Below, in pieces: positions 25,243-33,954 of a DNA stretch of 64,000 bases. Each line of letters begins with the position of its first letter. Position 1 is the stretch's first letter. The stretch is from Polynucleobacter corsicus. Lineage in GTDB: Bacteria > Pseudomonadota > Gammaproteobacteria > Burkholderiales > Burkholderiaceae. The notes under the pieces were generated by a model. That model was not told the DNA's origin, made no database searches, and saw nothing but the letters and a program-made list of their open reading frames with translations. Made by a program: the position numbers and the translations under genes. The stretch is taken from the NCBI RefSeq assembly GCF_018688255.1, contig NZ_CP061314.1:1426001-1490000 (forward strand), written 5' to 3'.

Positions 25243-26652
25243 TTAGGCAGTATCTTTGATCGCTAAAGGAATCACCTGATTCTTAAAGCTTCCAGCTAGC
25301 GCTTTTTTCAAGATCTTGTAAATATCGAGATCAAACTCAGCCTCTCCTGAATCAGCCAACTCATAGAGCTCTTCTTCGTTGATCGCCGTACCTAGATAAC
25401 GCCAACGATCTACTACATGCATATGGCCCGCCTCTTTTACTGCCACTGGTCCAGGATATGGCCAAACTTGCACCTGAAATAATTCCAGGGCAGTTTTGAG
25501 TTGAAGATTATGTAAGTCGATAGGAGAACCACCAATACAGGCACCACCGCATTGCTTTACTTGATAACCAAAGCAAGCTTTATCTTCAATCCGCTTTTCC
25601 AGACCGAGCAGTGCCTCACAGAGGCGATATTTTTTCGCAATCGCTTTAAGGTAAGCGTTAGCCTCTCGCTTGCTATAGAACAATCCAAATAAGTTTTCCT
25701 GAATGCCGGGATCTAATTCGCGATGACCTACTAGATACGGAGTGAGTACACCATCCTCAGCAAGCTCCAATTTCCAGGCACAGAGATCCTTTGAGCGGCG
25801 CAATTTGATATTCATGCTGGGCATGCGTTCTTTAATGAGTCGCGATTCCAAAATTAGTGCACCCAACTCTCCGCTAGTCTCAATCCAATCGATATCCCGA
25901 ACTTGCATCGACAGTTTCATTTCCTTGCGCTGGGTAAGCGCCCCCTGAAAATGACCCATCACCCTACTGCGTAGCGAAATACTTTTGCCGATATACAGTG
26001 GGATTTGATTTTCACCATAAAAAATGTAGCAGCCAGGTTTTTCTGGAATCGAGTCCACTAGTGCTTTATCAATATTGGGCGGTAAGCTCGGATTACCAAT
26101 GAGTTGATTGACCGCCTTGAGAAGCGCTTCACGCCCGAGCTTTTCTTCACAAACTCGCCAGAACTGAAGTAACAAGTCAGCGTCACCCAATGCACGGTGC
26201 CGTGCGCTAATTTTGAGGCGGTGGGCAGCAATGATGGTGTCGAGATTGTGCCTTGCCTGATCGGGAAAGAGTAAACGGGAGAGCTTTACGGTACAAAGGA
26301 CTTTAGGCTTAAAGTCGATGCCCACCCGCTTAAACGATGCCTTTAAAAATCCATAATCAAAACGAGCGTTGTGAGCTATAAAAATCTTGCCCTCGAGCTC
26401 GCGAGCGATCTCTGTAGCTAAGCCCTCAAAGGCAGGCTGTTGATTAACCATCTCAGGCCGAATGCCTGTCAAACTTTGAATGTTCTGTGGAATAAATGTC
26501 TGAGGATTAATCAGGCTTTCCCAAGTCTCCACCTGATCATGGATCAGCGATTTGATACCCACTTCGGTAATACGATCACGCTCGAAGTTTGAGCCCGTAG
26601 TCTCAATATCAACAAATGCTAATGGAGGATATTCATAGCCACTTGATGACAT
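25243..26652 (-). CDS. DnaQ-like 3'-5' exonuclease fused to a GIY-YIG (Cho/UvrC-type) domain
   Basis: This is a 469-residue two-domain nuclease. Residues about 8-170 form a DEDDh exonuclease like the Pol III epsilon subunit: FVDIETTGS (motif I), HNARFDYGFL (motif II), and HRALGDADLL (motif III). After a linker, a GIY-YIG domain begins near residue 205 (GCYIFYGENQIPLYIGKSISLRSRVMGH), as in UvrC and Cho. The C-terminal part has a Cys cluster (CFGYQVKQCGGACIG) resembling the UvrC/Cho middle region. The start is taken at MSSSGYEYPPLAF (26652); an in-frame ATG 31 codons earlier overlaps the neighbouring TPR gene and reads poorly. The fusion is known in proteobacteria and is presumed to act in repair. 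Confidence 0.88.
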   Translation of the reverse strand: MSSSGYEYPPLAFVDIETTGSNFERDRITEVGIKSLIHDQVETWESLINPQTFIPQNIQSLTGIRPEMVNQQPAFEGLATEIARELEGKIFIAHNARFDYGFLKASFKRVGIDFKPKVLCTVKLSRLLFPDQARHNLDTIIAAHRLKISARHRALGDADLLLQFWRVCEEKLGREALLKAVNQLIGNPSLPPNIDKALVDSIPEKPGCYIFYGENQIPLYIGKSISLRSRVMGHFQGALTQRKEMKLSMQVRDIDWIETSGELGALILESRLIKERMPSMNIKLRRSKDLCAWKLELAEDGVLTPYLVGHRELDPGIQENLFGLFYSKREANAYLKAIAKKYRLCEALLGLEKRIEDKACFGYQVKQCGGACIGGSPIDLHNLQLKTALELFQVQVWPYPGPVAVKEAGHMHVVDRWRYLGTAINEEELYELADSGEAEFDLDIYKILKKALAGSFKNQVIPLAIKDTA

Positions 26653-26665
26653 GAGAACTGAAAAG

Positions 26666-27139
26666 TTACTTTTTACCTTGATACTTGGCGATACTCGCTT
26701 TGAGGTCGCTGTATTCTTCGCAACCAAAGAGGCAGGCCTTATCAAGCCTTACCAACATCGCCTCTGCTCCAGGCAAGTCTTTCTTCATCAAAAGCAGCTC
26801 GCCGTAGTACTCCAAAGCTGATCTGTGGCTTGGATCGATCTTCAATGCTGCCTGGTAATACTTTTCAGATGCAGCCAAATCTGGCGGCTGCTTTTTGCGC
26901 AGACTATACCCCATAAGGTTGTTCCAGTCTGCAGAGTTAACTTCGTTTGCAGACTGCAATTGCTTCAATGCTTGCTCGTAATTATTGGATTTGATGCTGG
27001 CGCGGGCATCCGTTAGCCAAGCTGGGTCAGATTTAGTTGGGGCGCTATCAGCAGCCAAGGAAACTACCCATGGCGCTGTTGCCAGCAAAATAGATGCCAA
27101 TAGTTTGCTAGCGAAATTCCATTTCAATACCTGCATCAT
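26666..27139 (-). CDS. Exported TPR-repeat protein
   Basis: This is a 157-residue protein with a signal peptide (about residues 1-30, ending SLAADS). It carries roughly two to three tetratricopeptide repeats, seen in NNYEQALKQLQSANEVNSADWNNLMGYS and YYQAALKIDPSHRSALEYYGELL. The C-terminal LDKACLFGCEEYSDLKASIAKY has two Cys that may pair. TPR proteins mediate protein contacts; the partner is unknown. Its start overlaps the end of the upstream Rrf2 gene (ATGA), so they form an operon. Confidence 0.82.
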   Translation of the reverse strand: MMQVLKWNFASKLLASILLATAPWVVSLAADSAPTKSDPAWLTDARASIKSNNYEQALKQLQSANEVNSADWNNLMGYSLRKKQPPDLAASEKYYQAALKIDPSHRSALEYYGELLLMKKDLPGAEAMLVRLDKACLFGCEEYSDLKASIAKYQGKK

Positions 27140-27720
27140 AAAGATCCTTGTGGTTGCCCTGCTTTGTGTAAGTAGTCACCAAAACTAAAAATGGAGTTTG
27201 GTCCTAAAGGTACATCCTCCACCTTCTTAAATGGTGCCTTGATTACTCTCTGTACTTCGCCTTTGGAAGGCTTTTCAACCCTGAAGTCAGAATAAACAAA
27301 AGCCTGACGCTCGGGAGCAGTTTTAGCTTCGCTAAATCGCGGTACATAATCCTTGATGGCATCAGAGAGGTTCACATTGGCCATGCAGCTGAGCATATAC
27401 GCCTCCAAAGACTGATAAAGCTCGCTAGCAATATCGCAAGCCTCAACTTTGCGCTTTTTAATGTAATTCATCGCCAGGACCACATCTTTGATAGTGATCA
27501 TGCGGGGATCCTGCAACAGCGTGTAACCCCCATTGCGGCCCTTAGTACCCTTCACGATTCCCGCTGCACGCAATGCGCTGAGTAAGAGCTCTATTCTGCT
27601 TACTGATAATTTTTGGCGCTGCGCCAGCTCTAAGCCAGTAACTGGCTGAACACCGTTGGAATGAGATGCAATATCAACCAAGGTATTGAGGGCGGCTTTT
27701 ACTGCTGTATTAACGTTCAT
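27136..27720 (-). CDS. Rrf2-family transcriptional regulator (non-IscR)
   Basis: This is a 194-residue Rrf2 protein, a paralogue of the IscR at 8493. The winged HTH is LAQRQKLSVSRIELLLSALRAAGIVKGTKGRNGGYTL (about 25-65). Only two Cys occur in the sensor region (VEACDIA and MLSCMANV), not the three-Cys IscR pattern, so a different cofactor or no cofactor is likely. The tail is Lys/Pro-rich. It precedes and overlaps the TPR gene. Targets are unknown, possibly its own operon. Confidence 0.86.
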   Translation of the reverse strand: MNVNTAVKAALNTLVDIASHSNGVQPVTGLELAQRQKLSVSRIELLLSALRAAGIVKGTKGRNGGYTLLQDPRMITIKDVVLAMNYIKKRKVEACDIASELYQSLEAYMLSCMANVNLSDAIKDYVPRFSEAKTAPERQAFVYSDFRVEKPSKGEVQRVIKAPFKKVEDVPLGPNSIFSFGDYLHKAGQPQGSL

Positions 27721-27819
27721 GGTGGATTTAACAAATATGTTGAATTAGATAAAGTATCGGGTTGAATCCATATTTCTGCAGAGTGCCAAGCTTTAACCCT
27801 TTTGAACTTATGGTTGTAG

Positions 27820-28248
27820 TCAACCCAGGTAAGGCCGTAGCTCAGCGATCAGACTTTGAAATTGCTCACGCCTCAGAAACTGGCCAACCTCAACCCGCTG
27901 ATCCGTCTGCTCAATAAAAAATACCTTTTGGTGTTCCTCTGGGTGCGACAGTCTGACCCAGTGAGTATTAAATTCAGTTACTGACTCTTTGTAAGCAATA
28001 AATTTCCTAACTAACAAGCGGGTACCACTGATTTCTATCTCCTCAAAATCTAAGGCATGTCGACAGTAAACCAAAAAACCGGCGGTGACCGCAGTCAACT
28101 CTATTGCAGTAAAGATGAGAATAATTTTTACGCCAACCAACAAAAAACCGGTGGCTACAGTTAAGGAAAGGCAAACCAGAGCGATATAAAACTTGAGCAA
28201 TTGACTCGGAGTCAACGCGCAATTTCGCCTCATCTTCCAGATTTTCAT
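27820..28248 (-). CDS. DUF2244 membrane protein
   Basis: This is a 142-residue protein with two adjacent hydrophobic segments (about 19-40 and 44-63, split by a short turn) and a hydrophilic C-terminal domain. The N-terminus RRNCALTPSQLLKFYIALVCLSL and the C-terminal VEVGQFLRREQFQSLIAELRPYL fit the DUF2244 family, found next to respiratory genes (cytochrome oxidase) in other bacteria. No such genes are adjacent here. Function is unknown. The start is the ATG at 28248. Confidence 0.78.
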   Translation of the reverse strand: MKIWKMRRNCALTPSQLLKFYIALVCLSLTVATGFLLVGVKIILIFTAIELTAVTAGFLVYCRHALDFEEIEISGTRLLVRKFIAYKESVTEFNTHWVRLSHPEEHQKVFFIEQTDQRVEVGQFLRREQFQSLIAELRPYLG

Positions 28249-28280
28249 TAACGGATGTAAGTCTTAGTAAAGCCTGCAGT

Positions 28281-28433
28281 CTAGTGCTTAGTAGATTGCG
28301 CTTGTTTAGCTTTTTCCAGCTGATCTGCACTACGCTGCTGAAAATCAACCATGGAGTGGTAACCCATTTGGTAGCAAGGACAATGTTTACCCAAAATCCA
28401 GCGTGCGAGCTTAACCCGTAATTTTTGAATCAT
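28281..28433 (-). CDS. Small conserved-looking protein, 50 residues
   Basis: The frame encodes a 50-residue basic protein beginning MIQKLRVKLARWILGKHC and ending KAKQAQSTKH, with the segment CPCYQMGYHSMVDFQQRSADQLE in between. It has a good ribosome-binding site (AGGAGA, 6 bases before the ATG). It contains a CPC motif near residues 18-20, and an amphipathic basic N-terminus that could associate with membranes. I do not recognise the family. It occupies most of the gap between the DUF2244 and LON-domain genes. Confidence 0.6.
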   Translation of the reverse strand: MIQKLRVKLARWILGKHCPCYQMGYHSMVDFQQRSADQLEKAKQAQSTKH

Positions 28434-28545
28434 GTTTAATCTCCTGTGAATACCTCCTATTTTGGACGAAATTCAGGATTACTGCTGAACACAGTGCCAT
28501 TTCGACTGCTCAGCAAACTAAACGTAAATCCTTTAAATTAAATGC

Positions 28546-29193
28546 ATGACAACATCCTCTTTGACAACCCGCTGGATCCCACTTTTTCCCTTGGGCACCA
28601 CCCTCTTTCCAGGCGGCGTAATTGCCCTCAAAATCTTTGAAGCGCGCTACCTAGATATGATGAAGCGTTGCCTACGCGAAGATACGCCTTTTGGGGTGAT
28701 CAGCATTCTCGATAACAAGCCAATTGAATCAAATGCTGACGCAGTTGCTAACTTTTCAAATATTGGCACCTTAGCAAAATTAGAAGAATTTGATGCGATT
28801 CAGCCTGCGCTTTACATGACTAAGTCTTATGGAACGCAACGCTTCAAGGTGCTAAACATCAAACAAGAGGCTGATGGCCTCTGGATGGGTCAAGTTGAGC
28901 TGATCGATGCCGACCCAGAGATACCACTAGCAAAAGAACATGAAAAGGTAGCCGCGCTTTTGAATGAGATTATTTCCGTTATCAAAAGCGAAGATTTACT
29001 GGGTGAAGATGCATTCAAAATGCCGATGAACCAAGATGACTGTGGCTGGGTATCCAACCGACTAGCTGAGCTCTTACCACTCCCCCCGGCTCAGAAGAAC
29101 CACTTACTTGCTCAAAGCAATCCCAGAATCCGACTCGATTTAATTTCAGAAATCATTGAGGATGATGGCTTAAGCAATATCGTGATTCATTAA
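28546..29193 (+). CDS. LON-substrate-binding-domain protein
   Basis: This is a 215-residue cytoplasmic protein consisting only of the Lon N-terminal (LON substrate-binding) domain, without the AAA+ or protease parts. The diagnostic start is IPLFPLGTTLFPGGVIALKIFEARYLDMMKRCL; FGVISILDNK and GTLAKLEEFDAIQPA follow. Function of such stand-alone proteins is unknown; they may handle unfolded substrates. It is 4 bases upstream of the MpaB-like gene, so the two are likely co-transcribed. Confidence 0.88.
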   Translation: MTTSSLTTRWIPLFPLGTTLFPGGVIALKIFEARYLDMMKRCLREDTPFGVISILDNKPIESNADAVANFSNIGTLAKLEEFDAIQPALYMTKSYGTQRFKVLNIKQEADGLWMGQVELIDADPEIPLAKEHEKVAALLNEIISVIKSEDLLGEDAFKMPMNQDDCGWVSNRLAELLPLPPAQKNHLLAQSNPRIRLDLISEIIEDDGLSNIVIH

Positions 29194-29197
29194 CAAG

Positions 29198-30067
29198 ATG
29201 ATTGAGGAACAGATTCGTCGGTCAATTCGAGAGATGGTGGGTGGTGGTGGCCCGCCTGTCGCATTTCTGGAACCTGCGGGAGATAGAGGCTTGTTTGGCC
29301 CGGAGTCCATCGCCTGGAAGGTACATGCAGATTTCATTTCCATGATGATCGGTGGCATAAGCTCGCTAGTACTGCAAGCTCTTCATCCAAAAGCGCTCGC
29401 TGGAGTATGGGATCACTCCAGCTTCAGGCAAGACCTTAAAGGCAGATTAGGAAGAACAGCGTTCTTCATTGCCGCAACCACCTACGGCTCGCAGGACATG
29501 GCGGATAAGGCCATCAATCGCGTTAATCAAATTCATCAAAAGGTCACTGGGTTTGATGAATTCAATCAACCTTATAGAGCAGACGATCCCGAACTACTCG
29601 CATGGGTTCACCTAACAGAAACTCGCAGTTTTATGTGCTCTTATGAGTCATACCGAAGTGAAGCTTTGAGCACAAGGCAAAAAGACCAGTACTTTACAGA
29701 AATGAAAATGCTCGGGGAAAGATTGGGAGCGATCGATCTACCCAACACCTATGCTGGTACGGAGCAAGCTATCAGGCAATATATCCCCCAACTTCACTAC
29801 GGGGAGAGAGCCAAAAGTATTATTCAGATGCTAGATAACTTTCCTAGCGCGCTCAGCGCCAAACCTTTCGTAAGAATGATCAGTCGAGCGGGCTTTCTGA
29901 ACTTACCTGATTGGGCATATCCGATTATTCAACGACCTCAGCCTAGCCGGCTAGAGCGACTGGCCGTGCTATCTGCTATTCGACTGATGGCAATTCCTGT
30001 AAGGGAAGCGCTGAAAGATGGGGTAGCGGCTCACTCGCTCCGCAGAGTGTACGGGTCAACTAAATAA
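29198..30067 (+). CDS. MpaB/DUF2236 family oxygenase-like protein
   Basis: This is a 289-residue protein resembling the DUF2236 family, which includes the rubber oxygenase and MpaB' groups. Typical residues are the N-terminal GGPPVAFLEPAGDRGLFGPESIAWK, LQALHPKALAGVWDHSSF, and ADDPELLAWVHLTETRSF (with the conserved His in WVH). The H and R/W residues near the centre are those proposed to bind heme in this family. No membrane segment or signal is visible. The substrate is unknown. Confidence 0.82.
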   Translation: MIEEQIRRSIREMVGGGGPPVAFLEPAGDRGLFGPESIAWKVHADFISMMIGGISSLVLQALHPKALAGVWDHSSFRQDLKGRLGRTAFFIAATTYGSQDMADKAINRVNQIHQKVTGFDEFNQPYRADDPELLAWVHLTETRSFMCSYESYRSEALSTRQKDQYFTEMKMLGERLGAIDLPNTYAGTEQAIRQYIPQLHYGERAKSIIQMLDNFPSALSAKPFVRMISRAGFLNLPDWAYPIIQRPQPSRLERLAVLSAIRLMAIPVREALKDGVAAHSLRRVYGSTK

Positions 30068-30248
30068 GAGGGTCCTGGGACTCAGGTTTAGGATTTGTAG
30101 ATTCAGAGTCAGTAGACTGGATTTTTGCTGACATCAGCGGTGGCGCACTCATTTTCTCGCCATCCCATACTTGGCCACACCAACATTCTCCTGCTTCATT
30201 AATAATGCAAACCCCTGAGCCGCAGCAACGTTTATCGGGTGCTTTCAT
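30060..30248 (-). CDS. Small Cys-rich hypothetical protein
   Basis: This is a 62-residue protein with six Cys in the N-terminal third (KRCCGSGVCIINEAGECWCGQ), a possible zinc- or metal-binding knuckle of two Cys pairs. The rest is low-complexity (Ser/Pro/Glu-rich). The start was taken at the ATG 30248 (MKAPDKRCC); an ATG eight codons earlier is possible. The 3' end overlaps the convergent MpaB-like gene by 8 bases. I do not recognise the family. Confidence 0.55.
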   Translation of the reverse strand: MKAPDKRCCGSGVCIINEAGECWCGQVWDGEKMSAPPLMSAKIQSTDSESTNPKPESQDPLI

Positions 30249-30339
30249 AATCAACCTTTTAGTTCTAAACAATTCATAATGCAGTCTATTCTAGGGTTTT
30301 TATTGAAATAAGGTGCAACCCTAGCTTTATTGGTAAAAA

Positions 30340-30963
30340 ATGCAAAGCCCCCTATTCGACCACCCAGAATCGTCCGACCCAATCTGCCTATTGGAAAGGG
30401 ATGGTCGGGCTGAATACTTCAGTCATTTTTACAAAGCAGATGAATCTGATCATTTTTTTGAGAGCCTGCTGCACTCCCTCATTTGGAAAACAGATCAGAT
30501 TAATATGTTTGGTAAGTTAGTAACAACCGCGAGAAAAGTTGCCTGGGTTGGAGATCCCGAATGCCGTTATACCTACTCGGGTATCGAAAAAATACCGCAG
30601 GGCTGGACTAAGGAGTTACTTCAAATCAAGCATCAACTTGAAGCGGTGACTGGCTATACCTATAACTCTTGCTTACTCAATCTGTATCACAATGGTGATG
30701 AAGGTATGGGTTGGCATAGTGATAATGAAAAAGAGTTGGATAGTACAAGCCCTATCGCATCAATCAGCCTGGGTGCTCGACGTAAATTTGCGTTTCGTCA
30801 CAAGCAGGATAAAACAACCGTGTCAGTATTTCTTGAGCACGGTAGCCTTCTCATCATGCACGCCCCTGTTCAAAATTTCTGGAATCACAGCCTTCTCAAA
30901 ACCAAGACAGTCACGAGTCCTCGAATCAATCTTACCTTTCGCAAAATACTCCCCAAGATATGA
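30340..30963 (+). CDS. AlkB-family 2-oxoglutarate dioxygenase
   Basis: This is a 207-residue Fe(II)/2-oxoglutarate dioxygenase of the AlkB family that would demethylate alkylated nucleic acid bases. The metal-binding H-x-D is in GMGWHSDNEKEL, the distal His in NHSLLKTK, and the 2-oxoglutarate Arg in PRINLTFRKI. SISLGARRKFAFRHK is the family strand. It overlaps the next gene (ATGA). The length is similar to the short bacterial ALKBH2-like class rather than E. coli AlkB. Confidence 0.9.
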   Translation: MQSPLFDHPESSDPICLLERDGRAEYFSHFYKADESDHFFESLLHSLIWKTDQINMFGKLVTTARKVAWVGDPECRYTYSGIEKIPQGWTKELLQIKHQLEAVTGYTYNSCLLNLYHNGDEGMGWHSDNEKELDSTSPIASISLGARRKFAFRHKQDKTTVSVFLEHGSLLIMHAPVQNFWNHSLLKTKTVTSPRINLTFRKILPKI

Positions 30964-31949
30964 GTAGTTCTAAAACAATCAATAAAATCGCAGTCATTGG
31001 TGCAGGAATTGCAGGCCTTACTTGCGCGAGAGAACTTCAGTCACACGGTATATCCGTAGATGTGTTTGAAAAGAGTCGAGGTCCTAGCGGGCGTATGAGT
31101 ACGCGTCGCACACAAGACTGGTCTGCTGATCATGGTGCCCAGTACTTTACTGCCAGAGATGCTCGTTTTATTGAGGCAGTACAGAGCTGGATACAAAACG
31201 GCACTACTGCCATCTGGAAGCCCAAACTCAAAGTTTACGAAGCCAAGACATGGTGTGAAAGTCAGTCACAAGATATTCGCTATGTTGGCACCCCTCATAT
31301 GAATTCACTAGGCAAACATCTTGCCGAAGACCTCTCCGCTCAGTATGAGAAAACCATCTCCAAGCTGGAGCGAATGGATGGCAAGTGGCATTTGCAGTGT
31401 AGTGAAGCCAATGAAATTTCAACGCTCTACGATGTTGTCGTGTTAGCTATACCCGCTCCTCAGGCAAGTGCTCTACTTAAGGATCTTGACAGTAGAGCCG
31501 CTGATATCGCTGACTCGGCGCAGATGAAGGCCTGCTGGACCATGATGGCAAATTTTCCGCATCAGCTCAATGTAGATTTTGATGCAGCATTTATTAACCA
31601 AGAAATCATTAGCTGGATTTGTCAAAACGGATCAAAGCCAATGCGTCAGGGAAGTATGTGGACTATCCATGGCAGCCCAAACTGGAGCCAAGAAAATGTT
31701 GAGTTAAGCAAAGAGGATGCTCAAGATCACATGGTGCAATGCCTGACAGCCCTGGGTTTTAATTGTGAGGATGCCGATATCAGTATGCACCGCTGGCGCT
31801 ATGCCAGTGGAGGCCTAGAAAATAGTGTTGGATTTTTATCACTGCCTAATATTGGCTTAGGGCTTTGTGGAGACTGGCTCAATGGCGGAAGAGTCGAGGG
31901 TGCCTGGCTCAGCGGCTTTAATCTAGCTTTAGCACTCAAGCAGATATAA
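30960..31949 (+). CDS. FAD-dependent oxidoreductase (renalase/amine oxidase-like)
   Basis: This is a 329-residue flavoprotein. The dinucleotide-binding fold is at the start: IAVIGAGIAGLTCARELQSH, followed by VDVFEKSRGPSGRMSTRR, the GR pattern typical of the renalase-type NAD(P)-binding family. The C-terminal FAD contact GLGLCGDWLNGGRVEGAWLSG is clear. No signal peptide. The substrate is unknown. It is translationally coupled to the alkB-like gene by a 4-base overlap. Confidence 0.88.
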   Translation: MSSSKTINKIAVIGAGIAGLTCARELQSHGISVDVFEKSRGPSGRMSTRRTQDWSADHGAQYFTARDARFIEAVQSWIQNGTTAIWKPKLKVYEAKTWCESQSQDIRYVGTPHMNSLGKHLAEDLSAQYEKTISKLERMDGKWHLQCSEANEISTLYDVVVLAIPAPQASALLKDLDSRAADIADSAQMKACWTMMANFPHQLNVDFDAAFINQEIISWICQNGSKPMRQGSMWTIHGSPNWSQENVELSKEDAQDHMVQCLTALGFNCEDADISMHRWRYASGGLENSVGFLSLPNIGLGLCGDWLNGGRVEGAWLSGFNLALALKQI

Positions 31950-31956
31950 AACTAAG

Positions 31957-32415
31957 TTAATTCCAGCGCGCCATTGCAGTATCGTCAGTCACGCGGGCAT
32001 CTACCCATTTGCTACCTTGTGGTGTTTCTTCTTTTTTCCAAAATGGTGCCGCTGTTTTGAGGTAGTCCATGATGAACTCACAAGCAGCAAATGCTTCACC
32101 TCTGTGAGCACTAGTGACCGCCACTAGAACAATTTGATCTTCAGGTAGAAGTGGCCCTACTCGATGGATGACTAGCGTCTTATACAGATCCCAACGGCCT
32201 CTAGCTTGCGTGATGATTTCTTCTAGGGATTTTTCTGTCATACCGGGGTAGTGCTCCAGAGTCATACCTCGAACTTGACTGCCGTCGTTCATATCCCGGA
32301 CGGTGCCCAAAAAAGTCACCACTGCACCCACTCGGGGATCATCCTTGCGCAGAGCCTTCACCTCGGTTGTCAGATCAAAATCAGCCTTTTGAATGTGGAT
32401 GAAATCCTTCTGCAT
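31957..32415 (-). CDS. moaE: Molybdopterin synthase catalytic subunit
   Basis: MoaE is a 152-residue subunit of molybdopterin synthase that converts precursor Z (cPMP) to molybdopterin using thiocarboxylated MoaD. Family motifs are GAVVTFLGTVRD, LEHYPGMTEKSL, VGPLLPEDQIVLVAVTSAHRGEAFAACEFIMDYLKTAAPFWKKE split in two, including the catalytic Lys region. It follows moaD by 1 base. The stop is only 7 bases from the convergent FAD gene. Confidence 0.95.
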   Translation of the reverse strand: MQKDFIHIQKADFDLTTEVKALRKDDPRVGAVVTFLGTVRDMNDGSQVRGMTLEHYPGMTEKSLEEIITQARGRWDLYKTLVIHRVGPLLPEDQIVLVAVTSAHRGEAFAACEFIMDYLKTAAPFWKKEETPQGSKWVDARVTDDTAMARWN

Positions 32416-32416
32416 C

Positions 32417-32674
32417 TTAGCCGCCAGTAACCGGGGGAAAGAAAGCTACCTCAGCCCCCTCCACCAGCGCAGTAGAGTCACTAACCATCTCTTGATTTAA
32501 GGCGCAACGAATCACTTTGCCGCTTGCCAATACTTCAGCCCAAGGATTACCTCGCTGAACAAGGTGGCCTCTTAAGTCAGCAATGGTTTTTACTTCTGGT
32601 GGAGCTGCAATACTCTCGCCAGAAAGTCCAAGGCCCTCTCTTAAGGAAGCAAAGAATCGTAATTCGAGTTTCAT
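32417..32674 (-). CDS. moaD: Molybdopterin synthase sulfur carrier subunit
   Basis: MoaD is a small ubiquitin-like sulfur carrier of 85 residues ending in the required Gly-Gly (FFPPVTGG), which is adenylated and thiocarboxylated. It lies 18 bases after moeA and 1 base before moaE. Size and position are as expected for a moeA-moaD-moaE unit. Confidence 0.94.
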   Translation of the reverse strand: MKLELRFFASLREGLGLSGESIAAPPEVKTIADLRGHLVQRGNPWAEVLASGKVIRCALNQEMVSDSTALVEGAEVAFFPPVTGG

Positions 32675-32692
32675 ATCAGAATCGTAATACGA

Positions 32693-33937
32693 CTAGGAAA
32701 GAAGTGCACTAAATGGAATGTACTTCACCATATCGCCAGCTTTTAATGCTTGGCCCGGCGGACGATCTACTAAGCCATCCCCCCAAGAGGCGCTAGTAAG
32801 TACCCCAGAGCTTTGATTGGGGAATAGATCTAAACCACCCTGCGCATTGATCTTGACACGCAGAAACTCATTACGGCGATCAGCCTTTAGCCAATCAAAG
32901 TCAGCACGCATGGGGTAAGACTGCGGTAAACCCGCCTCTCGCCCTTGTAACTTGAGAATAAATGGGCGAACAAATAATAGGAAAGTTACAAAACTCGATA
33001 CCGGATTACCAGGTAAGCCAATAAACCAAGTTTCCGCATTATCTTTTGAACTATCTAATTTACGCACAGCGCCAAAAGCCAAAGGCTTACCAGGCTTCAT
33101 CGCAATCTGCCAAAGATCTAATCTACCTTCAGCAGTGACTGCGGGTTTAATGTGATCTTCCTCGCCAACCGATACTCCGCCGGACGTAATGATTAAGTCA
33201 TGGTCATTGCTAGCCTTGCGAAGAGTTTCTTTCGTGGCCTCAAGACTATCAGGAACAATTCCAAAGTCAGTGGCATCGCAGCCCAAGGATTTAATACACG
33301 CCAATAAGGTGTCGCGATTGGAGTTATAGATGCCACCCGGCTTGAGTGGCTCACCCGGCAGGGATAACTCATCACCAGTGAAAAATGCAGCCACTCTCAC
33401 TTTACGTTTGACAGTTAAATGCGTTAAGCCAGCAGAGGCTGCAACTCCAAGCTCCTGGGGCCGGAGATGAGTGCCTACTGTAAGTGCTACTTTGCCAGCT
33501 GTTAGATCTTCACCTCTGCGACGAATCCATTGGCCTGATGTTGGTGCGATATTGACTTGGACTTGATTGCTGACCCCTTCTGGAGTCGAGCAGTCTTCTT
33601 GCATGACAACGGCATCAGCGCCTGGAGGAACTGGGGCACCAGTAAAGATTCTGGCAGCAGTACCAGGCTCAAGCTGAGTTCCCATGGATCCCGCCGGAAT
33701 GCGTTGTGCAATTGTGAGTGTTTGGCCTGGAGTGTTGGTATCCACTGTTCGCACCGCATAACCATCCATCGAGGTGTTATCGAGTGGAGGCACATCTACA
33801 AGACTATTTACATTCTCTGCAAGTACGCGGCCTAGAGCAACTTGCATTGCCAGTGTTTCAGTTTCGCTTACAGGCTTTGCATGAGAAAGTAAGTGATCTA
33901 AAGCCTGCTGAGCAGTCAACATCGGAGGCTTAGTCAT
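32693..33937 (-). CDS. moeA: Molybdopterin molybdotransferase
   Basis: MoeA inserts molybdate into adenylylated molybdopterin. The 414-residue protein has the family start QALDHLLSHAKPV and DNTSMDGYAVR, the middle TSGGVSVGEEDHIKP (MPT-binding loop), and PGKPLAFGAV with GLPGNPVSSFVTF. The last domain (about 330-414) is the MoeA C-terminal beta-barrel. It is the first gene of the mo cofactor unit and is preceded by a short gap (17 bases) from thrC. Confidence 0.95.
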   Translation of the reverse strand: MTKPPMLTAQQALDHLLSHAKPVSETETLAMQVALGRVLAENVNSLVDVPPLDNTSMDGYAVRTVDTNTPGQTLTIAQRIPAGSMGTQLEPGTAARIFTGAPVPPGADAVVMQEDCSTPEGVSNQVQVNIAPTSGQWIRRRGEDLTAGKVALTVGTHLRPQELGVAASAGLTHLTVKRKVRVAAFFTGDELSLPGEPLKPGGIYNSNRDTLLACIKSLGCDATDFGIVPDSLEATKETLRKASNDHDLIITSGGVSVGEEDHIKPAVTAEGRLDLWQIAMKPGKPLAFGAVRKLDSSKDNAETWFIGLPGNPVSSFVTFLLFVRPFILKLQGREAGLPQSYPMRADFDWLKADRRNEFLRVKINAQGGLDLFPNQSSGVLTSASWGDGLVDRPPGQALKAGDMVKYIPFSALLS

Positions 33938-33954
33938 GGCAATTGATTTCTGAT

